The notes under the pieces: generated by a model
Seen by the model: only the letters and a program-made list of their open reading frames with translations
The model's database searches: none
What the model was told of the DNA's origin: nothing
Position numbers and translations under genes: made by a program
Part shown: piece by piece, positions 47,903-60,800 of the stretch
Layout of the letters: every line of letters starts with the position of its first letter
Position numbering within the stretch: the stretch's first letter is position 1
NCBI GenBank assembly: GCA_914767715.1
Contig: OU612065.1
Location: 19,592,001-19,656,000 of the forward strand
Source: Membranipora membranacea
Lineage: Eukaryota > Bryozoa > Gymnolaemata > Cheilostomatida > Membraniporidae
Length of the DNA: 64,000 bases
Direction: 5' to 3'

Positions 47903-50900
47903 ATGGAGTCGCTGAAAAACTCAGTCATGATCGTAATTCTAACATTTTTGAGATTATCTGACGGTAATACTGATGGTATTTATGATGTCAGCACAAATAT
48001 TGAGAGACCAAAAGCATGTAAGTACAAAAAGCTATTATATTGAAAAAAACAATGCAATGGAATTGAGGGCTGTAAAATCTCTGCAATTGTTTTCAAAGTG
48101 CTGCATGTTGCTTTGACTCTGACCGAGTGTGATGCCATAATTTTTTCAAAAGTTCGAAAATTAATTCCAATTAAAGTGCTCCTGAAAACCTTAATTTTTA
48201 CGCAATTTATTCCCAGCATAAACGTTAGAGAGGAAACTTGGATTCGGAAATTTATAGTTATAGTTTACGTTTGATGGTAGGGAGACGTCACACAATGATA
48301 TCTCCAGATCGTAAAGTTTCATGACTTGGATCACCGAGTTGGTTGACTGCATTGCATAAAATATGTAAACAGCAACCGTAACACCTTATCTATTATTGGA
48401 GGTAGTCATCATTTGACAAACCCTGCTCATATTAAATTAACGTCTGTCAGCACAATTGGAAGGAAATTTAATGAAAATTACATTGCTTCGAAGGCAGTAC
48501 ATGGGGCTCATCCATTGTCTATTTCAGTACTTCCTTGAAATTCGGTTTTATAACTGGAATATGGATACAAGTCGTACTATGTTTAACGGCCTGATTTGTG
48601 GCTTAGCATATAAAAATAGTACATGAAATTGGTTATGACATTTCAAGTAAGACATTTGGGAGTAAATAGTAATTCCAGGAGGGGTAGCGTTATAATCAGC
48701 AGGGGTAGCGTTTTAATCAGCAGGGTAAAAATGACCAAACTAAGGACAGATAATTAAATCCAGAACAGCAAGCGTCCTTTGGTTCAAGTTATGAATCAGG
48801 CAGATGCGTGTGTACTTGGATCAGCTGTTTAGATGCCACCAAGTAAGTGACATTCATGATGGCAGAACTCAATCTAAGAACAGCTGTACTTTTGCAAGCT
48901 GCTCACTCAATTTCCTTGTATTTTGTCGCCATTGACATAAGAGCCAAGATCAACCCTTTATTAAGGTGAAAAATCATGTCGACAATCGTTCCAGGCGCCA
49001 TACTTGAGACGCAGCAGAAATTAGCTTATTCACTCAACACTGACAGTTTGAAGTGGACCAAACCGGAGTTTTGCGGAACCACAACTTTGGCCTTGCTATT
49101 GTTGTTGGAGAATTGCCAAGCTGATAGCGTGATAAAACCTTATAGTCAGCACGATACATAAGATTTCTTTAGACATGGGCAAGAAGGTGTCAAGATTTAA
49201 ATGCCAAGCCTTTCTAGCATAGATATTGAGTATATCCTTTGTGTGTAACACAGCAGTAGTCATATCCCATTCTAGGGCCATATAAGATACAAAACTGGGC
49301 TAAAATGTGATTTGCTGCCTTATTCTGGTGATCTCGGAGAAGATCGATTCGAGGAATGTATAGCAAAGAAGGATGATGCTAGATACCTCAAAAATAGCAT
49401 AAATTGTCAATTGATTTAAAAAAAGAAACATTTCTTCACGCAAAGATTAGTTGCGATTTGAAATGACCATGAATATAGCATAAACTGACGCAACACTCTG
49501 TCAGATCCTTCTGCTTTTTAAAACAATTTGACAAAATAGTGCACCAAGGTAACGAGCCCTTCCATTGATGTGAGATCATGTTGGTTAATCCGCCATATTC
49601 GGCGCCAATTTGCTCTCAGTTTGCAGGCAGGTCGGAGCAAACCTGGGGCACAGTGCCTGGTAGTCAGTAAGTGTTTGATGATTGGTTGCTCGTATATTAC
49701 AGGTAGCTCTGTGGAAGGGTGGAAGGATGAGAGGTGTCTAATACATCATCTACTAAATAACTATGATTCCCGCGCCCGACCTGTTCTGAACTCACAGAAA
49801 CCTGTCAATGTACTCTTTGGAATAACTCCAATACAGATTTCAGACTTGGTAAGACATCATCATCGTGTATTGAGTATTGCGATTATAACATCGCACTGGA
49901 CACGGGAAGCAGGAGGGGGTGGTTTTCAAAGCATGTTCAGTCTCTGAAAAGATGAAACCTTCATGTTTAATATTTGTTGTCCTTCTACTTCAAGACACGC
50001 AAAATCGCAAATGCTGTATGCTCCCGTGCATAGAAAGATAACTCTTAGTGCATGGGATTCCATGCTCTGAATGCAGTCTCATGAGGAAGTGAGAAGGATA
50101 ATGAGAATATACTTAGGAACCTTGTATTTTCCTTGAGGTGCGAATAGGAGTGGTACTCAACTGAAGAGCATCACCGCTAATGGCAAAATCATGAATGGGG
50201 TGAAGATTTCCAGAAAACTTGTATCCAATTAATTTAAATCAATGACAATTGTTTCTCAGTACACCCAGATGGAAGGATAGCAAATTCATTCATAAATTTA
50301 CGTAGTTGAGGTTCCAGGAAGGGGAGGCTTGAAGCTGAGCTTCTACTTAATCTTATGATCAAAGGCAAAAATTTCACTTATTCCGTTTGGTTGTGGTCAT
50401 GCAAAAAATCAAATTAGAAAAGCAATCGAAGCATACCGGTGGGGGAGGGGATAACTTTATATCCACAAACATATTTTAGATGTTGTCAGTCAGGCCAGAG
50501 GAGTTAATTTAGGGAACTTAGCAAAATTAAATGAAGAATCGAACCTTGCATTTGTTACGCTTTGTGATGTCAATCAATGATTCAATTTAGGTCCAGGGGA
50601 AAAAATCACGAACACTAATGGCGGTAATGAGTGTTAGAGTGCAGTCCTTGTCGTTCAAAAATATCTTACTTCAACCATAAATATGATCGTTGAACATTTA
50701 TGTAAATTGTAAACACCAGACTGAAAGTGAGTTGTGTTGAGGCTTGCCGGGTGTTGGCGCAGTAAAGTAGTAAGGATAATTGACAGGTCCTTGACCCAGC
50801 GTGTTAATAAAATTTGAGTGGCGTTAATAAATCTGGTCAGGGCTAACCTTGAGATGGCCCCATAATGGGGATACCTGATTTCTTGTGCAATGCAAATACT

Positions 50901-53900
50901 GCAATTTTGATTCGACTCAAACACAAAATAAATATTGACATTGAAAATCATAAAATTGACAGGTAGGAAGAGGTATTGCTACTCAGGCAATGATACTGTT
51001 TAACTTTTAATTTGAGCGTTTTAATATTCTTATCAATTTTTTTTTCAGGATGAAGTGAACCAGGTACTCTCAGTGAATGTTTGGCTACAACATGTAAGTT
51101 CCACTTACTGATCAGTGTTTTTTGATCGATTGGTAAGGCCTAAGCAATATAATCCAACCAGAGAGGCTAGATTACTGTTTATTTCTGTTTGTCCTCGGCG
51201 GGGAATTTGGGACAACCCCTTATGCATCTACTGACTTTCGGGGTTGTGCACAATTTCTCGAGCCAGAGATACCCTAGTTCGTAACCACAATATTGCATCC
51301 AGAGTTGGCGTGCAAGTTCGGTTTGGTAATTTGCATGATATATCAATTACTAGCTTTTTTGTGGTCCAGTTATTTGAACCTGAACTTGAAGGCTAGGCAA
51401 ACAACTTCATAGAACTGGAGAAAGTCCCTGTTTGGCTGAGCAATTACACGTGAAATCATGCTTTACCATTTTCTCCATCTATTGATCAGCTCAGCAAATA
51501 GATAGACCATCAATCTCAAATTTATTTCAAGTTTGATTAAAAGAGAGAATAATAGGTTAAATCTCATCAAGATCTTAGGGTGAATCTCATCTAAAGGCAA
51601 GTTCAGTTACCTTACTGGAATGACCTTCTAAGAAATCAATATGATATCACAGGGCGAACGGGACTATCATTGTGGCGCAGTTCAACATCACAGGGCTGTA
51701 TAATTGCGTGTACTTTGCATTGTTGAGAGAATCTGTTCAACCAATTAGTAAAATATTAACACTCGATAGTTTTAGCAGAACTTGATGTCTTGCTGATATG
51801 CTTACAGGTTTGGACCGATGAGAGACTGATCTGGAACCCTAAAAAATTCAATAACTTCACAAAGCTGAGAATACCACAGGATTCCATCTGGATTCCAGAT
51901 ATCGTACTTTACAACAGGTCAGTTGGTGTCATAGGAGTTGTCGTTTAACGTCAAAAGAGAAGACAATTCTGTATCACATTTCACCAATCATGACCAGTTG
52001 GGATGAGGTCAAGTTTGATGACTTGACCATCAAGATAGTATGACAAACAAAATAGGATGATTACCAGTTTGGGTTGAACTCAAATCCATCATTGTATGCG
52101 TGGATAATAGTGTGTATGTACGATTCAAAATATTTTGAGTTACAACCTCTGATAGTACTTTTTCTGATGCGTGAAATTATCGTCCATGTTCTATATTTTC
52201 ATTTTTATTAAACTCTAGCAGAGGGCTGTCCCAGCTTGCTCTGATCCATGCTAATGATTTCATATTTAATTTAGTGCCGAGGAACATGCCACAATAATGA
52301 AGACTAAAATCACAGTAGATTACAACGGAGAAGTATTCTGGGGACCTCCGACAAGATACAAGGCCTCCTGCAAGATTAACGTCAAATACTTCCCATTTGA
52401 TGTCCAGAACTGCAGCATGAAGTTCAGCTCTTGGATGTATGACGGTCATCAGTTAAATCTGTCCAGGGTCGCCTCAACTGTCGACTGGAGGAACTATCTA
52501 CCAAACGGAGAATGGGAGGTCATTAGTATGACAGTTATAAGGTAGGCACAGTGTCCTGTATACAAATCATCCACCATGCCAGCCCGCAATCCTGATTCAA
52601 CTCCGGAGGAGGGCATCAGAGAACCAATGTGATGAGACATTGCAATGGTTACAACAAAATGAATCACAAACAGCATTCAGGGTTCGATTGATTCATTACA
52701 TCTGAGAATCGACTGAGCGGGATTGTTGTAACCCAGAGAGCCTGCAATGAGCTCATACACCCTTTGTCTTCCAGGCATGGCATCCATTCAAAACCACAAC
52801 CAGCCCAAAATGGGCCAGTTCAGTAAGGCGATGGCGGTCATTAATGACCGCATACGGCTGCGATCGCTTTCCTGGGGACAATTGAGGTCTGACCAGAGAC
52901 TATAGACAATAGACTATAGACTATAGACTATAGACTATAGACTATAGACTATAGACTATAGACTATAGACTATAGACTATAGACTATAGACTATAGACTA
53001 TAGACTATACACTATAGACTATAGACTATAGACTATACACTATAGATATTATCTATAGTCTCTGGTCTCACTGTGTTCAAAACCTTTTACGTATTTCTGT
53101 TTAGCTTTCCATCAATTGTAACAAAAATATGTGTAGCGGGCTGTGAGCAGTTCAAATATCTAATGGAAAATGGTTAATAATGTTGAAACTCTACCGTGAA
53201 TTTTTTGAATTTGAAGTTGTTGTTACCTCAAGACAAAATACATCAATATATTACAGCCTTTCATGTTAAATTACATTAACACAATTTGTTTCTGACATAT
53301 CACAGGAGCTCAGTGATATACAAATGCTGCCCAGAACCGTATCCTTTTGTCACATACAACTTCATCATAAAGCGGAGAGTTCTCTACTACATGTTTAACA
53401 TAGTATTCCCCTGTCTGTGGTTGGCTATACTCAGCGTTATGACTTTCTGGCTACCACCTGACAGCGGGGAGAAGATAACTCTGGGAATCACAGTTCTGTT
53501 GGCTTTCTCTGTGTTCATGCTACTTGTGGCAGAGAGTATGCCTAAGACTTCCGAATCTGTACCACTTATAGGTAAGAATGAGGTAGTGTTGGTTTAACAG
53601 TTTTAAATCGCCATCCTGAGTGAACCTCTCTCAGAATTTACGGGAAGTCACAGGAAGTCAATTTTAAAGAGGGGTGTTTGATACACGGAAAAGTTTGAAA
53701 CGTCCATGCAGTTAAAGGTTATTAGCAACGAGGAAACTGTAGAACTCATAGAAGTCATGTCGCCTCTGTCAATGCTAATTGTGTTATAATTTAATTCAAA
53801 ATCTCTTTTGACATTCCTTGCAGGTATTTACTTGTTTGTGACGATGTCACTGACCTCCTTCTCTATTATGCTGACAATCTGCATACTCCAGATACACCAT

Positions 53901-54410
53901 GTGGGACCCAGACAGAGGCGAATGCCAGCATGGCTCAGAACATTTGCTTTCGAGCACCTTGCAAGGTTTCTGTGCATACGAAGCATCGTGCACAATTTTC
54001 TCAAGGAGGTGCGTATTGAGGATGCCTTTGCAAAGTTTTTCCCGAGGCCAGCAACAAACTTGAGCACACCAGACATCATGTGTAGTTATGTAATGGAGCT
54101 GGCAGCGCGTACACCCACACAAAACACAGCGAGAAACGGCTCTATAAACGGCAGCAGCCACAAAACTAAAACAGAACTAGAAAATATGATCACGGATCAA
54201 ATGAAGAAAACGGCAAAGACCAGGCGGAAAAAAGAAGAGCAGACATACATTGGCGATGAATGGAGGCTGTTAGCAATTATCTTGGACAGACTTTTCTTCT
54301 GGATTTATATTGTTATGACTCTGATATCAACGATTGGTATTCTCGTTGTGATGCCAATTACTGGAGATTGGTTTGACGCTAGGAACAATAAGGATCAATC
54401 CTGGGTGTAA
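47903..54410 (+). CDS. Nicotinic acetylcholine receptor alpha-type subunit
   Basis: Seven exons, 47903-47963, 49703-49848, 51049-51093, 51808-51917, 52275-52541, 53306-53571 and 53824-54410, join to 1482 bp, 493 residues. Exon 1 is a signal peptide. The ligand-binding domain shows loop A ([11 protein letters not shown]), a 13-residue Cys-loop ([15 protein letters not shown]), the loop B tryptophan (FSSWMYDG) and the vicinal cysteines of loop C (YKCCPEPYP) that define alpha subunits. TM1 and TM2 lie in exon 6; [14 protein letters not shown] carries the residues expected of a cation-selective pore. Exon 7 holds TM3, a cytoplasmic loop with a basic stretch (KTRRKKEEQ) and TM4. The product would assemble as a pentamer at synapses or on non-neuronal cells. 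Lophotrochozoans carry many divergent members, so a vertebrate orthologue is not assigned. Confidence 0.93.
49590..49645. repeat. Fragment of the 8.5-kb SINE body
   Basis: GCTCTCAGTTTGCAGGCAGG and flanking bases match the body of the SINE at 8273-8520. It lies about 60 bases before exon 2 of the first receptor gene. Confidence 0.6.
52891..53068. repeat. AGACTAT microsatellite within an inverted repeat
   Basis: About 18 copies of a 7-bp unit (AGACTAT) are flanked by GACCAGAGACTATAG on the left and its complement CTATAGTCTCTGGTC on the right. The array lies in the intron before the TM1 exon of the first receptor gene. Confidence 0.85.
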
Positions 54411-57400
54411 ATACCATACTATGCATGCAATCATTTGTACTATTTTATTATATTGTCAATAAGTGATCTTTAGAGGACAGTGTAATTTATTTGGGTTGAA
54501 TGCATTATTTCTGTAACGATATAACTACAGACCGTTCGTTAAATATATCTCATTAGTAATTTCATTTTGGAAAGTGAAGCTGTTCAAGTTCGGTAATGTT
54601 TTCAGAGCATGCCCATCCACTCTATTTGAGGTTGAGGAGGGGGAGAGACACAGTTTCTCAAATGTATGTCATGATTGACAAATTTAAGACAAATTCACTC
54701 CTGAGAACAGGCGGATGAACGCATACTATTTCTGAGGGATGTATGATTCATATCAGCGAGAAACAGCTTAAAGTGTAGCTGTACTGTGAGCTGGGTCTAA
54801 CCATCAAAGCAGCAACATAAAACAGTAACTCTGGTAATTATATAACATCACAAGGGAGCGTGACCCCAAATATTGCAATAATGACCATCAGAAATAAATA
54901 TAAACATTGAGGGAAAGGGCAACTCAAGCTCATCTCAATCAAAATTACAGAGAAGCAAATTAACCAATGATGAGCACGCAGTGACAGACTTCAACTTGAA
55001 CATTTCTGTCCCTGTTAAGTTACACCTGCGGCACAGTAGGCTATACACAACCGAGAGGGAGACTGCCAGGCCAGCTTGGCATTAGGAAGAGAAGAAGATT
55101 TAACTGGAAACCTCTTTTCATATTAAAACATGATTAACTTTGGTTGTAGTGTTGAGTGTATGAGAAAAGGCTACGGTGATGTTACTTCAGCTATCATCCA
55201 TATTTACTAATCTAGCCTTAGAACATTTTTTTTATTGCAAAAGTCAGGTATTGAGGCGTATCTTGCAATATCCCTCCGCCACCGAATAGTGAACATACTC
55301 ATTCTAATCTAGCCCCATATCATGTAGCAAGTTAAATAAACAAAGGAGTAACACCCCATATATGATACGATGAAGCAAAACTGTTATGGAGTTATCACCC
55401 TTGTGTCGGAGCGTTTCATAGCTACATCCATGGAAAGACAACTTTATCACTTGATAACATATTTTTTTGGATTATCGTTTTGGTATGCTATTCGACCTAT
55501 AGTTCATTCATTCATCCAATTTAGGTAACATGTGAAGCTTGCCAAATGAACTTTAGACAGCCATGTTACGAATTCATTACCAGAACAGCCCACAGTGTGC
55601 ACGATCAAGGATCGTTACCTTAGTGCAACAGCTCTCTTTCTTTATGTATTACAAAATACTAGATTATCATAGTATGTGACACGATACAAAGTCAGTCAAA
55701 AGTTCTCAAAAGTTGTCTCCCTCAAAATATTATACACAAACGAACAAGAATATTTCGGCCTTGAAGAAAGCATATTACACCCCACATGTTACAGTTTAGG
55801 CTCTCAATGTTGTGAATATTATAATTATTATGAACCTGAGAGATGCCTGATTAATTTAGAGTAAAAATAATGTTTGATTTTTGTTGGAATTTCTTCATTG
55901 TTCTACTTCGAAGAAGCTGGTAATTGTTCACAATGCACACAATCCAAATGGCTAATTTCCACAAAAATAGCAATCTGATCGATACCCCTACAAAGCAAAT
56001 TGATCCAATACCGCATTAAAAGTACAATACATCTAAACGGTATGCAATTCTTTGTATTTTTTCAGTCAGGCTGGTGTTCCAAGATTGAACGATATTTTTA
56101 TTTACATTCTTAATGAATTTCCATGATTTACTGCCAATACTGCCTGGGGGTGTCAAGTATTCTTCACTACGTCATATAGAGTCAAAATAAAGGAAATAGT
56201 CCGAAAAGGTCTGACTGTTAATGAATTCAATTCCAAGGCACGCATCACTAGAGCTTGGAATATCCTAACATTTTCTTAATCAACCACGCTAATTTCATCC
56301 GCCGTCCGAGCATCATAATTGAATTACTAAGGCCACGCTCGCTCGTATGCAAAAAGCCTGTAAAGGGAAAGTAATGATGTTATTTGCTCATTTGCTGCCT
56401 GTTGGTGACCAATATTTATCTGATTGGACAAGTTCACATGTATGTGTAAGTAACCAATGCCAGAATTATTTAACAGCATACAATAATACTATCTGAAGGT
56501 TTATTAGTGTGCTCAAAGAAACAATATTGTTATAACATTTGATACTAGTATAATATAGAGACAATAACATTTGAAGAACAAGTTTCATAAGTGCTAGCTT
56601 CTGTTGTTGTCGGTGATACTGGAATTCCAAATTTCACGAAATATAAGTCTAGAGGATAGAGCACGGATAACAACTTGAATGGAGGCCGGATACACGTAAA
56701 TGTACGAACGATTAGCTGTGCATTTTACCACGTTGATCTGATGTCATTTACACCTGAATTATGTAAAACGAGGTAGGTGCCTTAGTAAAATATTTACCTT
56801 CAAAGAAGTTTTACGGATTCACAACTAAACCAGAAACACGCAAGTTGATAATTGCCAAAATTTGTTTTTCACACTAGCAGATTGCGTAAGCTTATATGCA
56901 CACAATTTGTGCCAGGCCAACATCAGCTGAGCATTTGGTTTAGAAGAGTGCAAATAATTAACTCAAATAATATTGAAATGGTTGCCAGCTTGCAACCATC
57001 ATAGAAAAGGAAAAGAAAGGTAATATTTATATGATTACGTTGCTCTAAAATGATGCATGGTGTTGTTTTAACATTTCATTATTCATTTGGGCTAGCTATT
57101 GATATTAACTATATTATATATACTGGATTTTTATTTCATTTCGTGATTTAAAAAGCGGCATTGCATTTGTGATATTCAATACGACGTGCAGGATTAGAAA
57201 GATACCACTCTGCCACTGCTGGGAAAACTGATACATAACATCACACACGTTGTTCGCTATAAATAGTGATTAACAGGAAAGAATCGCTGAAGGTAAACTG
57301 TAGACTCCGTAATTGATACCAACATAAATGTTTTGATGGCTCTTTACAATCATAATCAGAAAATACCTTGAGTTCATCGATTTAAACACACAATTTAATT

Positions 57401-57830
57401 GCAATCCAGGTATATTGACTATTGACATCAATAATTTTAATTTGACAGTCAAATACGATTTTACAGGTCATCTAAATAGTAGTATTTATTGCAAACATAG
57501 GAGTTCTTCAACATGGCTACTGGTTTTTAGTCATAGTTTTGCCTTGGTAAGTATGTGCAGGCATAGTTTTCCTGACACAAGAGGAAGTTGTATGACGTAT
57601 ATGTATTATATCTTCTCTACATCACATTTTTTTGGTAGGCCAGCTAATAGGATATTGCAAAACATTTCTCTACCCCTTTATAGTGTTAGTGATACCATCT
57701 ATATTTGGTTTCAAGCCGAATTTCAAGCAAAGCTGATTTTATTTGGCAGTAATTCTCTTCATTGGCATTTTGTCCACTTGTAGGTTCTTGACTCTTCCCG
57801 AATTGATGAGAACAATTTGGTTGAGAAGGG
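54411..57830. other. Spacer between the two receptor genes
   Basis: About 3.4 kb with no ORF of coding character. It contains the 3' UTR of the first receptor gene and the promoter region of the second. No specific element was recognised. Confidence 0.5.
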
Positions 57831-60800
57831 ATGAGATCTTTACAGGTGCTTTATATTCATATGCCATTCTGCCTCATGATAGCAGGTGAGTTTGTGCTAA
57901 TGTGATCAAGCCTAATCGCATAATCTCATACAGCCAACTTTCATGCTAACAAGATTTTGTCCCGCGTGATGCTTCATCGACAGACTCAAAGAGCGCCTCT
58001 TCAGACTTTTACGTGACCGAGTCTTTGATCGGAAGGGTATGAGGCAACAGTTATGAGATATGGCAGCTCAACTTTGCTAATTATCCTTTTCATGTGGACA
58101 CTGATCAATTTATTACATGATGTTGGCAATTAGCAACCTTATTGGATTATTTGTGGAAATATCAAATCTCATCATTCATCTTTATCAGTCCATTTCACTC
58201 ATGTCAGTCTTAGCTGACATTACATAATATGATAATGAGCGACCTTGTTGTCATGTCCATCAAAATCAGACCAGTACAATTTTTTTCTGTTGGTCTTTGA
58301 TAGCCATGTTCCAATCTTTGCTGTGTACATTCACACATCCAAGGGTGAATTGGATTATGTTTTAATTGCCAACCAATTTATAATTATTTTACTGTCTGCA
58401 TTCAATTTTAGTCAGGCCGATTGATTTAGATAGACCTGAACATTGGGATTGAGAATGTAGCGTAGTAATAGCATGACCGTTTTTCCAAGAAAATAACGGC
58501 AATACCAACTCCCTGAAACTAATGAGCATAATATGTCAATGTTTTTTTTTATAATTGCCGTTGACTAAGCAAATGCATTATTCTACTATAGCTGGCAGGC
58601 TTTCTTTTCTAGCTTCTCCTCTGTCATCTGGAGATGAGAAAATAGAAGATGGACCAGATGCAGTTTACAATGTGATAAACATAACCATTCACCAAACTAA
58701 CCAAACCACACAAACTACGGAAAAATCAATTAATAGAAACGAGAGTTCAGCAGCAACTACAGCTACCACCCTTCCCTCAGGCACAAACCTCATCCATTAC
58801 CAGCCTACTTTGTGTGCTGATCTATCAAATAATAGCGATAAGGAGGGGCGTCCAACTACCCCTCCCTTCAATCGACTCATAGATTCTATAAACCGCCAAC
58901 TGGAGACTATAAGCTATACAACGAACCAACAAACGAGAATAGAAAAACTACGAGCCCTCGAGAATGAAGTCAGGGACGCAAATAACGAACTATTGCCCGA
59001 CAGTGTTTTGCGGCAGCTTTGTACAACGCTGAAGATAATCGACCTATCTGTAGACACAGACTTGGCAGGATTAGCTATCGATGACTGGAAAGTTCAGCTT
59101 GACCAGGTTCAAGCTAACTATGACTACGCTGCTCACAGGCTCAAGAAAACTGATGAGCAAAAACTATTAGCAGAGCTCATGAAAAATTACGAAAAGTCTG
59201 TGAGGCCAGTGCTCAAGGCCTCAGAGCTTGTGGAACTTAAAGTGGGTCTCACCCTCAAACAAATTGATGTGGTAGGTAATAGTACATCATTGATGTGCGT
59301 ATATAACAGGTGCTGTCAAAAAACTCACTCTCTTTTTTCCAGGCACAGGAAAAATTTCCATTACAAGCCTCCCTTAATATTAACAGCAACAAAACCCCTG
59401 GTGACTTTTATCCATTTTAGAAAACCCTTGATTGTTTTGGTAACGTAAATAGATTTTCAAAATGATGGAAAACTTTATTTGCAAATATTATTCAACTTTC
59501 CTTCATGATAATTATGTTTGAGTGTCAGCGTCCCACTTCTTGTACATGCTGTAAACTGAAGCATTTGAAGCGCCAGTGCAATAGTACGTGGATAACTGCG
59601 CCAGCATTTCCCATTAATCCTTCTGACAATTACTCTGCGCCAGAAATATGCAAGAATATGAAATATTTATATTGAAGGGAAAAAGGAAAAGTATTTTGAT
59701 TTGAAAATTCTCAGGGACGAATATATTCATCACTCATGTGTATGTGGCCCAGACAAGAAAGGTTGAAGGCACACCTTAGTACCATTCATGAGGTTTCGTA
59801 AAGAAAGATTTCTTATGCTTACGATAATAACATCAAAGTACAAATGAATCCAGCTTAGTACAAAAACATGGTATCAAAGAAAAATGGTAAATTAATTTGG
59901 GCTTTGGCATTTATTTCCAATTAATGGTGATTGTTTGTTATGATGTAAGTTTATGAGTTTTGCCATCACTAGTCATGGAAATGTAGCTTTGAAGCGCAGT
60001 TACCCTAATCATAACCATCAACATAAAATGGAACTTGAAAGCTAAAAAGAGGTCAGGTATGCCAGTTCTGACTAACTGCAGGGCAGGGTTATTTTGTAGG
60101 CCAGAAACGTGTCATAAACTCTATCATATTGCGCCATAGTGGTGAGGCAATAAGAAGAATTAATATAAGAATTAGGAAGGGGCAAAATTAATTCACAGTA
60201 CCGGTTGTTAAACATCATCATGTTAAAAACAATATTTATTTTTCTTGCAATTTGTGAAGAATCGAATTACTAATCTAAATGTTTTTTTTTAATTTTAGGA
60301 TGAGAAAAATCAGGTGCTTACAGTTCTGGTTTGGTTGGACCAGGTAAGTGAGATCAGACCCTTTCAGCAAGTTGAATGGATTGTGATATTTTGAACCCCT
60401 GAGAATGACAACTAGTCTCAAAACTTTATTTACTGAAAGAGTTCAAAAACTTTTTGTGATTGAGACGAGGTACAAGTGCTCTGGGAATTGAGTATCCCTG
60501 AAGGCTGTCTTTTGTCAGCCCCAACTCCGATACCAAATGTATCAATAGATTTCAAATATCCAATGTTTAATATACAACGCACAAGCGTTAATAAAGAAAG
60601 GATCCCATTTACTATAATTTCTAGTGTATTTATGTTTGCAGATTTATATTGTAATGAAAATACAAGACTGAAGCTGTCCAATAGTTAGTATGCTTGGGCC
60701 AATAGAATCATTCAAACCACTTCACTACAATGATGACTAATGAGAAATTTTAAAAGAAAAACTAATTTAATTTTGGCTATTGTAAATAAAATTTAATATT

